Below, in pieces: positions 40,001 through 53,812 of a DNA stretch of 64,000 nt. The notes under the pieces are model-generated. The model was not told the DNA's origin. It was given only the letters and a program-made list of their open reading frames with translations, and made no database searches. The position numbers were made by a program, and so were the translations under genes. The DNA comes from Colletes latitarsis (lineage: Eukaryota; Arthropoda; Insecta; Hymenoptera; Colletidae). How positions within the stretch are numbered: position 1 is the stretch's first letter; each line of letters starts with the position of its first letter. Location of the stretch: NCBI RefSeq assembly GCF_051014445.1, contig NW_027488370.1:6882001-6946000 (forward strand), in the 5' to 3' direction.

Positions 40001-40762
40001 GGTTAGTTCTGGTATTTGCAATTATCTGGCTCATACTATCGCGTTTTTCGCATGCTTCTTGGCCAGATCCTGGGCTTTTTCTGGTTTGGATCCCGTAGTA
40101 ATGTGGTTCCACACCGAAACAGTCAATTAAACCTGGTTGGGATGAATATTTTAGGGGATAACGCCGGTTATGTCTGGGTTAGGTCTGGTATTTGCCCTCA
40201 TCTGGCTCGAACTTTCGCATTTTTCACATACTTGTTTGCCAGATCCTGGCCTTTTTCTGGTTTGGATCACGTAGTAATGCGGTACCACACCGGAACAGTC
40301 AAGTAAACCTGGTTGCGATTAATATTTTAGAGGATAACGCCGGTTATGTCTGGGCTAGGTCTGGAATTTGCCCACATCTGGCTCGTACTTTCGCATTTTT
40401 CGCATACTTGTTGGCCAGATACTGGGCTTTTTCTGTTTTGGATCACGTAGTAATGTGGTACCACACTGAAACAGTCAATAAAAGCTGGTTCCGAATAGTA
40501 TTTTAGAGGATAACGCAGGTAACGTCTAGGTTAGCTCTGGTATTTGCAATCATCTGCCTCGTACTTTCGCATTTTTCGCATACTTGTTGGCAAGATCCTG
40601 CGTTTTTTTTGGTTTGGATCACGTAGTAATGTGGTACCACACTGAAACGGTCAATTAAAGCTGGTTCCGATTAATATTTTAGAGGATAATGCCGGTTATG
40701 TCTGGGTTAGTTCTGGTATTTGCCCTCATCTGGCTCGTACTTTCGCATTTTTCGCGTACTTG
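34010..40762 (+). repeat. Second HOR block, 20-/21-mer (3,518/3,694 bp)
   Basis: 34,100-35,434 matches 37,618-38,952 at 3,518 bp (20 monomers minus 2). 35,435-37,068 matches 39,129-40,762 at 3,694 bp (21 monomers minus 2). The second copy is thus one monomer longer. Inside each copy, 10- and 11-mer sub-periods (1,759 and 1,935 bp) repeat the GTGGATCCACAACG and TTTTTCGCATGCTTCTTGG variants. Other markers are GTTAGTTCAGGTATTTG, CGCAACTTTGGCATAC and AGAGGGGAACACCGG. The match ends at about 40,762, where GTTGGCCAAATG replaces GTTGACCAGATC. Confidence 0.8.
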
Positions 40763-43700
40763 TTGGCCAAATGCTGGCCTTTTTCTGGATTGGATCACGT
40801 AGTAATGCGGTACCACACTGAAACAGTCAATTAAACCTGGTTTCAGTTAGTATTTTAGAGGATAACGCCGGTTATGTCTGGGTTAGGTCTGGTATTTGCC
40901 CTCATCTGGCTCGTTCTTTCGCATTTTTCGCAAACTTGTTGGCCAGATCCTGGCCTTTTTCTGGATTGGATCACGTGGTAATGCGGTACCACACCGAAAC
41001 AGTCAAGTAAACCTGGTTGCGATTAATATTTAGAGGATAACGCCGCTTATGTCTCGGTTAGGTCTGGGATTTGCCCTCATCTGGCTCGTACATTCGCATT
41101 TTTCGCCTACTTGTTGGCAAGATCCTGAGCTTTCTCTGATTGGGATCACGTAGTAATGCGGTACCACACCGAAGCAGTCAATTAAACCTGGTTGCAATTA
41201 TTATTTTAGAGGATAACGCTGGTTATGTCTGGGTTAGTTCTGTTATTTGCAATTATCTGGCTCGTACTTTCGCATTTTTCGCATACTTGTTGGCAAGATC
41301 CTGGGCTTTTTTTGGTTTGGATCACGTAGTAATGTGGTACCACACTGAAACAGTCAATAAAAGCTGGTTCCGAATAGTATTTTAGAGGATAACGCAGGTT
41401 ACGTCTGGGTTAGTTCTGGTATTTGCAATCATCTGGCTCATACTTTCGCGTTTTTCGCGTACTTGTTGACCAGATCTTTGGTTTTTTCTGGTTTGGATCC
41501 CGTAGTAATGAAGTTCCACACCGAAACAGTCTATTAAACCTGGTTGCGATTATTATTTTAGAGGATAACGCCGGTTATGTCTCGCGTGGGTCTGGGATTT
41601 GCCGTCACCTGGCTCGTATTCGCATTTTTCGCATACATGTTGGCCAGATCCTGGGCTTTTTTTCGTTTGGATCACGTAGTAATGTGGTACCACACTGAAA
41701 CAGTCAATAAAAGCTGGTTCCGAATAGTATTTTAGAGGATAACGCAGGTTACGTCTGGGTTAGTTCAGGTATTTGCCCTCATCTGGCTCGTACTTTCGCA
41801 ACTTTGGCATACATGTTGGCCAGATCCTGGCCTTTTGCTGGTTTGGATCACGTAGTATTGCGGTACCACACTGAAACAGTCAATTAAACCTGGTTTCAGT
41901 TAGTATTTTATAGGATAACGCCGGTTATGACTGGGTTAGGTCTGGTATTTGCCCTCATCTGGCTCGTACTTTCGCATTTTTCGTAAACTTGTTGGCCAGA
42001 TCCTGGCCTTTTTCTGGATTGGATCACGTGGTAATGCGGTACCACACCGAAACAGTCAAGTAAACCTGGTTGCGATTAATATTTAGAGGATAACGCCGGT
42101 TATGTCTCGGTTAGGTCTGGGATTTGCCCTCATCTGGCTCATACTTTCGCATTTCTCGCATACTTGTTGGCCAGATCCTGGGCTTTTTCTGGTTTGGATC
42201 CCGTAGTAATGTGGATCCACAACGAAACAGACAATTAAACCTGGTTGCGATTAATATTTTAGAGGATAACGCCGGTTATGTCTGGGCTAGGTCTGGAATT
42301 TGCCCACATCTGGCTCGTACTTTCGCATTCTTCGCATACTTGTTGGCCAAATGCTGGCCTTTTTCTGGTTTGGATCACGTAGTAATGCGGTACCACACTG
42401 AAACAGTCAATTAAACCTGGTTTCAGTTAGTATTTTAGAGGATAACGCCAGTTATGTCTGGGTTAGGTCTGGTATTTGCCCTCATCTGGCTCGTACTTTC
42501 GCATTTTTCGCCTACTTGTTGGCCAGATACTGAGCTTTTTCTGTTTTGGATCACGTAGTAATGTGGTACCACACTGAAACAGTCAATAAAAGCGTGGTTC
42601 CGAATAGTATTTTAGAGGATAACGCAGGTAACGTCTGGGTTAGTTCTGGTATTTGCAATCATCTGCCTCGTACTTTCGCATTTTTCGCATACCTGTTGGC
42701 AAGATCCTGGGTTTTTTTTGGTTTGGATCACGTAGTAATGTGGTACCACACTGAAACGGTCAATTAAACCTGGTTCCGATTGATATTTTAGAGGATAACG
42801 CCGGTTATGTCTGGGTTAGTTCTGGTATTTGCAATTATCTGGCTCATACTATCGCGTTTTTCCCATGCTTCTTGGCCAGATCCAGGGTTTTTTCAGGTTT
42901 GGATCCCGTAGTAATGTGGTTCCACACCGAAACAGTCAATTAAACCTGGTTGGGATGAATATTTTAGGGGATAACGCCGGTTATGTCTGGGTTAGGTCTG
43001 GTATTTGCCCTCATCTGGCTCGTATTTTCGCATTTTTCGCATACTTGTTGGCCAGATCCTGGCCTTTTTCTGGTTTGGATCACGTTGTAATGTGGTACCA
43101 CTCTGAAACGGTGAATAAGAGCTGGTGGCGATTAATATTTTAGAGGATAACGCTGGTTATGTTTGGGTTAGTTCTGGTATTTGCAATCATCTGGCTCGTA
43201 CTTTCGCATTTTTCGCATACTTGTTGGCAAGATTATGGGCTTTTTTTAGTTTGGATCACGTAGTAATGTGGTACCACACTGAAACAGTCAATTAAACCTG
43301 GTTCCGATTAATATTTTAGAGGGGAACACCGGTTATGCCTGGGTTAGGTCTGGTATTTGCCCTCATCTGGCTCGAACTTTCGCATTTTTCACATACTTGT
43401 TGGCCAGATCCTGGCCTTTTTCTGGTTTGGATCACGTAGTAATGCGGTACCACACCGAAACAGTCAATTAAACCTGGTAGCGATTAATATTTTAGAGGAT
43501 AACGCCGGTTATGTCTCGGTTAGGTCTGGGATTTGCCCTCATCTGGCTCGTACTTTCGCATTTTTCGCATACTTGTTGGCCAGATCCAGGCCTTTTTCTG
43601 GCTTGGACCACGTAGTAATGAGGTACCACACTGAAACAGTCAATTAAACCTGGTTCCGATTGATATTTTAGAGGATAACGCCGGTTATGTCTGGGTTAGT

Positions 43701-45960
43701 TCTGTTATTTGTAATCATCTGGCTCATTCTTTCGCAATTTTCGCGTACTAGTTGGCCAGATCTTGGGTTTTTTGTGGTTTGGATCCCGTCGTAATGTCGT
43801 TCCACACCGAAGCAGTCAATTAAACCTGGTTGCGATGAATATTTTGGAGGATAACGCTGGTTATGCTTGGGCTAGTTCTGGTATTTGCAATCATCTGGCT
43901 CGTACTGTCGCATTTTTCGCATACTTGTTGGCAAGATCATGGGCTTTTTTTGGTTTGGATCACGTAGTAATGTGGTACCACACTGAAACAGTCAATAAAA
44001 GCTGGTTCCGAATAGTATTTTAGAGGATAGCGCAGGTTACGTCTGGGATAGTTTTGGTATTTGCAATCATCTGGCTCATACATTCGCGTTTTTCGCATAC
44101 TTCTTTGCCAGATCCTGGGTTTTTTCTGGTTTGGATCCCGTAGTAATGAAGTTCCACACCGAAACAGTCAATTAAACCTGGTTGCGATTAATATTTTAGA
44201 GGATAACGCCGGTTATGTCTCGGGTAGGTCTGGGATTTGCCGTCATCTGGCTCGTATTTTCGCATTTCTCGCATACTTGTTGGCCAGATCCTGGCCTTTT
44301 CCTGGCTAGGACCACGTAGTAATGTGGTATCACACTGAAACAGTCAATTAAACCTGGTTGCGATTAATATCTTAGAGGATAACGCCGGTTATGTCTCGGG
44401 TAGGTCTGGGATTTGCCGTCATCTAGCTCGTATTTTCGCATTTTTCGCATACTTGTTGGCCAGATCCTGGGTTTTTTTCTGGTTTGGATCCCGTAGTAAT
44501 GAAGTTCCACACTGAAACAGTCAATTAAACCTAGTTCCGATTAATATTTTAGAGGATAACGCTGGTTATGTCTGGGTTAGTTCTGTTATTTGCAATCATC
44601 TGGCTCATACTTTCGCAATTTTCGCGTACTTGTTGGCCAGATCTTGGGTTTTTAGTGGTTTGGATACCGTCGTAATGTCGTTCCACACTGAAACAGTCAA
44701 TTAAACCTGGTCCCGATTAATATTTTAGAGGATAACGCCGGTTATGTCTGGGTTAGGTCTGATATTTGCCCTCATCTGGCTCGTACTTTCGCATTTTTCG
44801 CATACTTGTAGGCAGGATCCTGGCCTTTTTCTGGTTTGGATCACGTAGTAATGTGGTATCACACTGAAACAGTCAATTAAACCTAGTTCCGATTAATATT
44901 TTAGAGGATAACGCCGGTTATGTCTGGGTTAGGTCTGGTATTTGTCCTCATCTAGCTCGTACTTTCGCATTTTTCGCTTACTGGTTGGGCAGATCCTGAC
45001 CTTTTTCTGGCTTGGACCACATAGTAATAAGGTACCACACTGAAACAGTCAATTAAACCTGGTTCCGATTAATATTTAAGAAGATAACGCTGGTTATATC
45101 TGGGTTAGTTCTGGTATTTGCAATCATCTGGCTCATACTTTCGCATTTTTCGCATACTTGTTGGCAAGATCCTGGGCTTTTTTTGGTTTGGATCACGTAG
45201 TAATGTGGTACCACACTGAAACAGTCAATTAAACCAGGTCCCGATTAATATTTTAGAGGATAACGCCGGTTATGTTTGGGTTAGGTCTGGTATTTGCCCT
45301 CATCTGGCCCGTTCTTTCGCATTTTTCGCATACTTGTAGGCAGGATCCTGGCCTTTTTCTGGTTTGGATCACGTAGTAATGCGGTACCACACCGAAACAG
45401 TCAATTAAACCTAGTTCCGATTAATATTTTAGAGGATCACGCCGGTTATGTCTGGGTTAGGTCTGGTATTTGTCCTCATCTGGCTCGTACTTTCGCATTT
45501 TTCGCTTACTTGTTGGGCAGATCCTGACCTTTTTCTGGCTTGGACCACATAGTAATGAGGTACCACACTGAAACAGCCAATTAAACCTGGTTCCGATTAA
45601 TATTTAAGAAGATAACGCTGGTTATATCTGGGTTAGTTCTGGTATTTGCAATCATCTGGTTCATACTTTCGCATTTTTCGCATACTTGTTGGCAAGATCC
45701 TGGGTTTTTTCTGGTTTGGATCCCGTCGTAATGTGGTTCCACACCGAAGCAGTCAATTAAACCTGGTTGCGATTAATATTTTAGAGGATAACGCCGGTTA
45801 TGGCTCGGTTAGGTCAGGGATTTGCCCTCTTCTGGCTCGTACCTTCGCATTTTTCGCTTACTTGTTGGCAAGATCCTGGGCTTTTTTTGGTTTGGATCAC
45901 GTAGTAATGTGGTACCACACTGAAACAGTCAATAAAAGCTGGTTCCGAATAGTATTTTAG
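40763..45960 (+). repeat. Mosaic satellite segment right of HOR block 2
   Basis: About 30 A-type monomers. 41,070-41,750 resembles 30,870-31,550 of the core. 41,750-42,300 resembles 39,120-39,660 of block 2 (offset 2,636 bp). The GGTGAATAAGAGCTGGTG marker reappears at 43,110. From about 43,700 to 45,500 the series resembles 56,340-58,250. Individual monomers are more diverged than in the HOR blocks. Nothing other than satellite is seen. Confidence 0.8.
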
Positions 45961-45964
45961 AGGA

Positions 45965-48827
45965 TAGCGCAGGTTACGTCTGGGTTTGTTCTGGTATTTG
46001 CAATCATCTGGCTCATACTTTCGCGTTTTTCGCATACTTGTTTGCCAGATCCTGGGTTTTTTCTGGTTTGGATCCCGTAGTAATGAAGTTCCACATCGAA
46101 ACAGTCAATTAAACCTGGTTGCGATTAATATTTTAGCGGATAACGCCGGTTATGTCTCGGGTAGGTCTGGGATTTGCCGTCATCTGGCTCGTATTTTCGC
46201 ATTTCTCGCATACTTGTTGGCCAGATCTTGGCCTTTTCCTGGCTTGGACCACGTAGTAATGTGGTATCACACTGAAACAGTCAATTAAACCTGGTTGCGA
46301 TTAATATTTTAGAGGTTAACGCCGGTTATGTCTCGGGTAGGTCTGGGATTTGCCGTCATCTAGCTCGTATTTTCGCGTTTTTCGCATACTTGTTGGCCAG
46401 ATCCTGGGTTTTTTTCTGGTTTGGATCACGTAGTAATGAAGTTCCACACTGAAACAGTCAATTAAACCTGGTTCCGATTAATATTTTAGAGGATAACGCT
46501 GGTTATGTCTGGGTTAGTTCTGTTATTTGCAATCATCTGGCTCATATTTTCGCAATTTTCGCCTACTTGTTGGCCAGATCTTGGGTTTTTTGTGGTTTGG
46601 ATCCCGTCGTAATGTCGTTCCACACCGAAGCAGTCAATTAAACCTGGTTGCGATGAATGTTTTGGAGGATAACGCTGGTTATGTTTGGGTTAGTTCTGGT
46701 ATTTGCAATCATCTGGCTCGTACTTTCGCATTTTTCGCATACTTGTTGGCAAGATCCTGGGCTTTTTTTGGTTTGGATCACGTAGTAATGTGGTACCACA
46801 CTGAAACAGTCAATAAAAGCTGGTTCCGAATAGCATTTTAGAGGATAACGCAGGTTACGTCTGGGTTAGTTCAGGTATTTGCAATCATCTGGCTCATACT
46901 TTCGCGTTTTTCGCATACTTGATGGCCAGATTTTGGGTTTTTTCTGGTTTGGATCCCGTAGTAATGAAGTTCCACACCGAAACAGTCAATTAAACCTTGT
47001 TGCGATTAATATTTAGAGGATAACGCCGGTTACGTCTCGCGTGGGTCTGGGATTTGCCGTCACCTGGCTCGTATTCGCATTTTTCGCATACATGTTGGCC
47101 AGATCCTGGGCTTTTTTTGGTTTGGATCACGTAGTAATGTGGTACCACACTGAAACAGTCAATAAAAGCTGGTTCCGAATAGTATTTTAGAGGATAACGC
47201 AGGTTACGTCTGGGTTAGTTCTGGTATTTGCAATCATCTGGCTCATACTTTCGCATTTTTCGCATACTTGTTGGCCAGACCCTGGCCTTTTTCTGGCTTG
47301 GACCACGTAGTAATGTGGTACCACACTGAAACAGTCAATTAAACCTGGTGGCGATTAATATTTTAGAGGATAGCGCCGGTTATGTCTGGGTTAGGTCTGG
47401 AATTTGCCCTCATCTGGCTCGTACTTTCGCATTTTTCGCATACTTGTTGGCTAAATCTTCGCCTTTTTCTGGTTTGGCTCACTTAGTAATGCGGTACCAC
47501 ACCGAAATTGCTAACTACACCTGGTTGCGATTAATATTTTAGAGGATAACACCGGTTATGCCTCGGTTAGGTCTGGGATTTGCCCTCATCTGGCTCATAC
47601 TTTCGCGTTTTTCGCATACTTGTTGGCCAGATCTTGGGTTTTTTCTGGTTTGGATCCCGTAGTAATGAAGTTCCACACCGAAACAGTCAATTAAACCTGG
47701 TTGCGATTAATATTTTAGAGGATCACGCCGGTTATGTCTCGCGTGGGTCTGGGATTTGCCGTCACCTGGCTCGTATTCGCATTTTTCGCATACATGTTGG
47801 CCAGATCCTGGGCTTTTTTTGGTTTGGATCACGTAGTAATGTGGTACCACACTGAAACAGTCAATAAAAGCTGGTTCCGAGTAGTATTTTAGAGGATAAC
47901 GCAGGTTACGTCTGGGTTAGTTCTGGTATTTGCAATCATCTGGCTCATACTTTCGCGTTTTTCGCATACTTGTTTGCCAGATCCTGGGTTTTTTCTGGTT
48001 TGGATCCCGTAGTAATGAAGTTCCACACCGAAACAGTCAACTAAACCTGGTTGCGATTAACATTTTAGAGGATAACGCCGGTTATGTCTCGGTTAGGTCT
48101 GGGATTTGCCGTCATCTGGCTCGTATTTTCGCATTTTTCGCATACTTGTTGACCAGATCCTGGCCTTTTCCTGGCTTGGACCACGTAGTAATGTGGTATC
48201 ACACTGAAACAGTCAATTAAACCTGGTTGCGATTAAAATTTTAGAGGTTAACGCCGGTTATGTCTCGTGTAGGTCTGGGATTTGCCGTCATCTAGCTCGT
48301 ATTTTCGCATTTTTCGCATACTTGTTGGCCAGATCCTGGGTTTTTTTCTGGTTTGGATCACGTAGTAATGAAGTTCCACACTGAAACAGTCAATTAAACC
48401 TGGTTCCGATTAATATTTTAGAGGATAACGCTGGTTATGTCTGGGTTAGTTCTGTTATTTGCAATCATCTGGCTCATATTTTCGCAATTTTCGCCTACTT
48501 GTTGGCCAGATCTTGGGTTTTTTGTGGTTTGGATCCCGTCGTAATGTCGTTCCACACCGAAGCAGTCAATTAAACCTGGTTGCGATGAATGTTTTGGAGG
48601 ATAACGCTGGTTATGTTTGGGTTAGTTCTGGTATTTGCAATCATCTGGCTCGTACTTTCGCATTTTTCGCATACTTGTTGGCAAGATCCTGGGCTTTTTT
48701 TGGTTTGGATCACGTAGTAATGTGGTACCACACTGAAACAGTCAATAAAAGCTGGTTCCGAATAGCATTTTAGAGGATAACGCAGGTTACGTCTGGGTTA
48801 GTTCTGGTATTTGCAATCATCTGGCTC
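45965..48827 (+). repeat. 11-mer (1,932-bp) duplication
   Basis: About 45,965-46,895 recurs at 47,897-48,827, an offset of 1,932 bp (11 monomers minus 4). Shared variants include GAATAGCATTTTAGAGG, TTTTCGCCTACTTG and GAGGTTAACGCCGG. Single-base differences separate the copies. Between them lie monomers that prefigure the 9-mer block to the right (TTGGCTAAATCTTCGCC and GAAATTGCTAACTACACC variants, 1,583-bp offset). Confidence 0.75.
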
Positions 48828-51800
48828 ATACTTTCGCATTTTTCGCATACTTGTTGGCCAGACCCTGGCCTTTTTCTGGCTTGGACCACGTAGTAATGTG
48901 GTACCACACTGAAACAGTCAATTAAACCTGGTGGCGATTAATATTTTAGAGGATAACGCCGGTTATGTCTGGGTTAGGTCTGGAATTTGCCCTCATCTGG
49001 CTCGTACTTTCGCATTTTTCGCATACTTGTTGGCTAAATCTTCGCCTTTTTCTGGTTTGGCTCACTTAGTAATGCGGTACCACACCGAAATTGCTAACTA
49101 CACCTGGTTGCGATTAATATTTTAGAGGATAACGCCGGTGATGCCTCGGTTAGGTCTGGGATTTGCCCTCATCTGGCTCATACTTTCGCGTTTTTCGCAT
49201 ACTTGTTGGCCAGATCTTGGGTTTTTTCTGGTTTGGATCCCGTAGTAATGAAGTTCCACACCGAAACAGTCAATTAAACCTGGTTGCGATTAATATTTTA
49301 GAGGATCACGCCGGTTATGTCTCGCGTGGGTCTGGGATTTGCCGTCACCTGGCTCGTATTCGCATTTTTCGCATACATGTTGGCCAGATCCTGGGCTTTT
49401 TTTGGTTTGGATCACGTAGTAATGTGGTACCACACTGAAACAGTCAATAAAAGCTGGTTCCGAGTAGTATTTTAGAGGATAACGCAGGTTACGTCTGGGT
49501 TAGTTCTGGTATTTGCCCTCATCTGGCTCGTACTTTCGCATTTTTCGCATACATGTAGGCAGGATCCTGGCCTTTTTCTGGGTTTGGATCACGTAGTAAT
49601 GCGGTACCACACCGAAACAGTCAATTAAACCTGGTCCCGATTAATATTTTAGAGGATAACGCAGGTTATGTCTGGGTTAATTCTGGTATTTGCCCTCATC
49701 TGGCTCGTACTTTCGCATTTTTCGCATACATGTAGGCAGGATCCTGGCCTTTTTCTGGGTTTGGATCACGTACTAATGCGGTACCACACCGAAACAGTCA
49801 ATTAAACCTGGTCCCGATTAATATTTTAGAGGATAACGCCGGTTATGGCCCGGTTAGGTCAGGGATTTGCCCTCATATGGCTCGTACCTTCGCATTTTTC
49901 GCTTACTTGTTGGCAAGATCCTGGGCTTTTTTTGGTTTGGATCTCGTAGTAATGTGGTACCACACTGAGACAGTCAATAAAAGCTGGTTCCGAATAGTAT
50001 TTTAGACGATAGCGCAGGTTACGTCTGGGTTAGTTCTGGTATTTGCAATCATCTGGCTCATATTTTCGCGTTTTTCGCATACTTGTTGGCCAGATTTTGG
50101 GTTTTTTCTGGTTTGGATCCCGTAGTAATGAAGTTCCACACCGAAACAGTCAATTAAACCTTGTTGCGATTAATATTTAGAGGATAACGCCGGTTATGTC
50201 TCGCGTGGGTCTGGGATTTGCCGTCACCTGGCTCGTATTCGCATTTTTCGCATACATGTTGGCCAGATCCTGGGCTTTTTTTGGTGTGGATCACGTAGTA
50301 ATGTGGTACCACACTGAAACAGTCAATAAAAGCTGGTTCCGAATAGTATTTTAGAGGATAACGCAGGTTACGTCTGGGTTAGTTCTGGTATTTGCAATCA
50401 TCTGGCTCATACTTTCGCATTTTTCGCATACTTGTTGGCCAGACCCTGGCCTTTTTCTGGCTTGGACCACGTAGTAATGTGGTACCACACTGAAACAGTC
50501 AATTAAACCTGGTGGCGATTAATATTTTAGAGGATAACGCCGGTTATGTCTGGGTTAGGTCTGGAATTTGCCCTCATCTGGCTCGTACTTTCGCATTTTT
50601 CGCATACTTGTTGGCTAAATCTTCGCCTTTTTCTGGTGTGGCTCACTTAGTAATGCGGTACCACACCGAAATTGCTAACTACACCTGGTTGCGATTAATA
50701 TTTTAGAGGATAACGCCGGTGATGCCTCGGTTAGGTCTGGGATTTGCCCTCATCTGGCTCATACTTTCGCGTTTTTCGCATACTTGTTGGCCAGATCTTG
50801 GGTTTTTTCTGGTTTGGATCCCGTAGTAATGAAGTTCCACACCGAAACAGTCAATTAAACCTGGTTGCGATTAATATTTTAGAGGATCACGCCGGTTATG
50901 TCTCGCGTGGGTCTGGGATTTGCCGTCACCTGGCTCGTATTCGCATTTTTCGCATACATGTTGGCCAGATCCTGGGCTTTTTTTGGTTTGGATCACGTAG
51001 TAATGTGGTACCACACTGAAACAGTCAATAAAAGCTGGTTCCGAGTAGTATTTTAGAGGATAACGCAGGTTACGTCTGGGTTAGTTCTGGTATTTGCCCT
51101 CATCTGGCTCGTACTTTCGCATTTTTCGCATACATGTAGGCAGGATCCTGGCCTTTTTCTGGGTTTGGATCACGTAGTAATGCGGTACCACACCGAAACA
51201 GTCAATTAAACCTGGTCCCGATTAATATTTTAGAGGATAACGCCGGTTATGTCTGGGTTAATTCTGGTATTTGCCCTCATCTGGCTCGTACTTTCGCATT
51301 TTTCGCATACATGTAGGCAGGATCCTGGCCTTTTTCTGGGTTTGGATCACGTACTAATGCGGTACCACACCGAAACAGTCAATTAAACCTGGTCCCGATT
51401 AATATTTTAGAGGATAACGCCGGTTATGGCCCGGTTAGGTCAGGGATTTGCCCTCATATGGCTCGTACCTTCGCATTTTTCGCTTACTTGTTGGCAAGAT
51501 CCTGGGCTTTTTTTGGTTTGGATCTCGTAGTAATGTGGTACCACACTGAGACAGTCAATAAAAGCTGGTTCCGAATAGTATTTTAGACGATAGCGCAGGT
51601 TACGTCTGGGTTAGTTCTGGTATTTGCAATCATCTGGCTCATATTTTCGCGTTTTTCGCATACTTGTTGGCCAGATTTTGGGTTTTTTCTGGTTTGGATC
51701 CCGTAGTAATGAAGTTCCACACCGAAACAGTCAATTAAACCTTGTTGCGATTAATATTTAGAGGATAACGCCGGTTATGTCTCGCGTGGGTCTGGGATTT

Positions 51801-53223
51801 GCCGTCACCTGGCTCGTATTCGCATTTTTCGCATACATGTTGGCCAGATCCTGGGCTTTTTTTGGTGTGGATCACGTAGTAATGTGGTACCACACTGAAA
51901 CAGTCAATAAAAGCTGGTTCCGAATAGTATTTTAGAGGATAACGCAGGTTACGTCTGGGTTAGTTCTGGTATTTGCAATCATCTGGCTCATACTTTCGCA
52001 TTTTTCGCATACTTGTTGGCCAGACCCTGGCCTTTTTCTGGCTTGGACCACGTAGTAATGTGGTACCACACTGAAACAGTCAATTAAACCTGGTGGCGAT
52101 TAATATTTTAGAGGATAACGCCGGTTATGTCTGGGTTAGGTCTGGAATTTGCCCTCATCTGGCTCGTACTTTCGCATTTTTCGCATACTTGTTGGCTAAA
52201 TCTTCGCCTTTTTCTGGTGTGGCTCACTTAGTAATGCGGTACCACACCGAAATTGCTAACTACACCTGGTTGCGATTAATATTTTAGAGGATAACGCCGG
52301 TGATGCCTCGGTTAGGTCTGGGATTTGCCCTCATCTGGCTCATACTTTCGCGTTTTTCGCATACTTGTTGGCCAGATCTTGGGTTTTTTCTGGTTTGGAT
52401 CCCGTAGTAATGAAGTTCCACACCGAAACAGTCAATTAAACCTGGTTGCGATTAATATTTTAGAGGATCACGCCGGTTATGTCTCGCGTGGGTCTGGGAT
52501 TTGCCGTCACCTGGCTCGTATTCGCATTTTTCGCATACATGTTGGCCAGATCCTGGGCTTTTTTTGGTTTGGATCACGTAGTAATGTGGTACCACACTGA
52601 AACAGTCAATAAAAGCTGGTTCCGAGTAGTATTTTAGAGGATAACGCAGGTTACGTCTGGGTTAGTTCTGGTATTTGCCCTCATCTGGCTCGTACTTTCG
52701 CATTTTTCGCATACATGTAGGCAGGATCCTGGCCTTTTTCTGGGTTTGGATCACGTAGTAATGCGGTACCACACCGAAACAGTCAATTAAACCTGGTCCC
52801 GATTAATATTTTAGAGGATAACGCCGGTTATGTCTGGGTTAATTCTGGTATTTGCCCTCATCTGGCTCGTACTTTCGCATTTTTCGCATACATGTAGGCA
52901 GGATCCTGGCCTTTTTCTGGGTTTGGATCACGTAGTAATGCGGTACCACACCGAAACAGTCAATTAAACCTGGTCCCGATTAATATTTTAGAGGATAACG
53001 CCGGTTATGGCCCGGTTAGGTCAGGGATTTGCCCTCATATGGCTCGTACCTTCGCATTTTTCGCTTACTTGTTGGCAAGATCCTGGGCTTTTTTTGGTTT
53101 GGATCTCGTAGTAATGTGGTACCACACTGAGACAGTCAATAAAAGCTGGTTCCGAATAGTATTTTAGACGATAGCGCAGGTTACGTCTGGGTTAGTTCTG
53201 GTATTTGCAATCATCTGGCTCAT
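48770..53223 (+). repeat. Third HOR block, 9-mer (1,581 bp) in about 2.8 copies
   Basis: Copies start near 48,770, 50,351 and 51,932; the last is cut short near 53,223. The rare TTTTAGACGATAGCG variant falls at 50,001, 51,582 and 53,163, exactly 1,581 bp apart (9 monomers minus 3). TTGGCTAAATCTTCGCC and GGCCCGGTTAGGTCAGGG follow the same spacing. Copies 1 and 2 share GTACTAATGCGG where copy 3 has GTAGTAATGCGG, so copies 1 and 2 are not simply ordered by distance. A related, slightly diverged partial copy precedes the block at 1,583 bp. Confidence 0.88.
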
Positions 53224-53812
53224 ACTTTCGCGTTTTTCGCATACTTGTTTGCCAGATCCTGGGTTTTTTCTGGTTTGGATCCCGTAGTAATGAAGTTCCA
53301 CACCGAAACAGTCAACTGAGCCTGGTTGCGATTAATATTTTACCGGATAACGCCAGTTATGTCACGGGTAGGTCTAGGATTTGCCGTCATCTGGCTCGTA
53401 TTTTCGCATTTCTCGCATACTTGTTGGCCAGATCCTGGCCTTTTCCTGGCTTGGACCACGTAGTAATGTGGTATCACACTGAAACAGTCAATTAAACCTG
53501 GTTGCGATTAATATTTTAGAGGATAACGCCGGTTATGTCTCGGGTAGGTCTGGGATTTGCCGTCATCTAGCTCGTATTTTCGCGTTTTTCGCCTACTTGT
53601 TGGCCAGATCCTGGGCTTTTTTCTGGTTTGGATCACGTAGTAATGAAGTTCCACACTGAAACAGTCAATTAAACCTGGTTCCGATTAATATTTTAGAGGA
53701 TACCGCTGGTTATGTCTGGGTTAGTTCTGTTATTTGCAATCATCTGGCTCATATTTTCGCAATTTTCGCGTACTTGTTGGCCAGATCTTGGGTTTTTTGT
53801 GGTTTGGATCCC
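52404..53812 (+). repeat. 8-mer HOR (1,409 bp), unit 1
   Basis: Tandem duplication with an offset of 1,409 bp (8 monomers plus 1). The CCCGTAGTAATGAAG site at 52,401 recurs at 53,810; the equivalent third site at 55,219 reads CCCGTCGTAATGTCG. The junction monomer at 53,734-53,900 has the left half of the unit at 55,143 and the right half of the unit at 52,325. Exchange therefore lies between the G/C difference of TTTTTTGTGG and the A/C difference of CCGTAG, about 15 bases. It overlaps the end of the 9-mer block and so postdates it. Confidence 0.85.
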
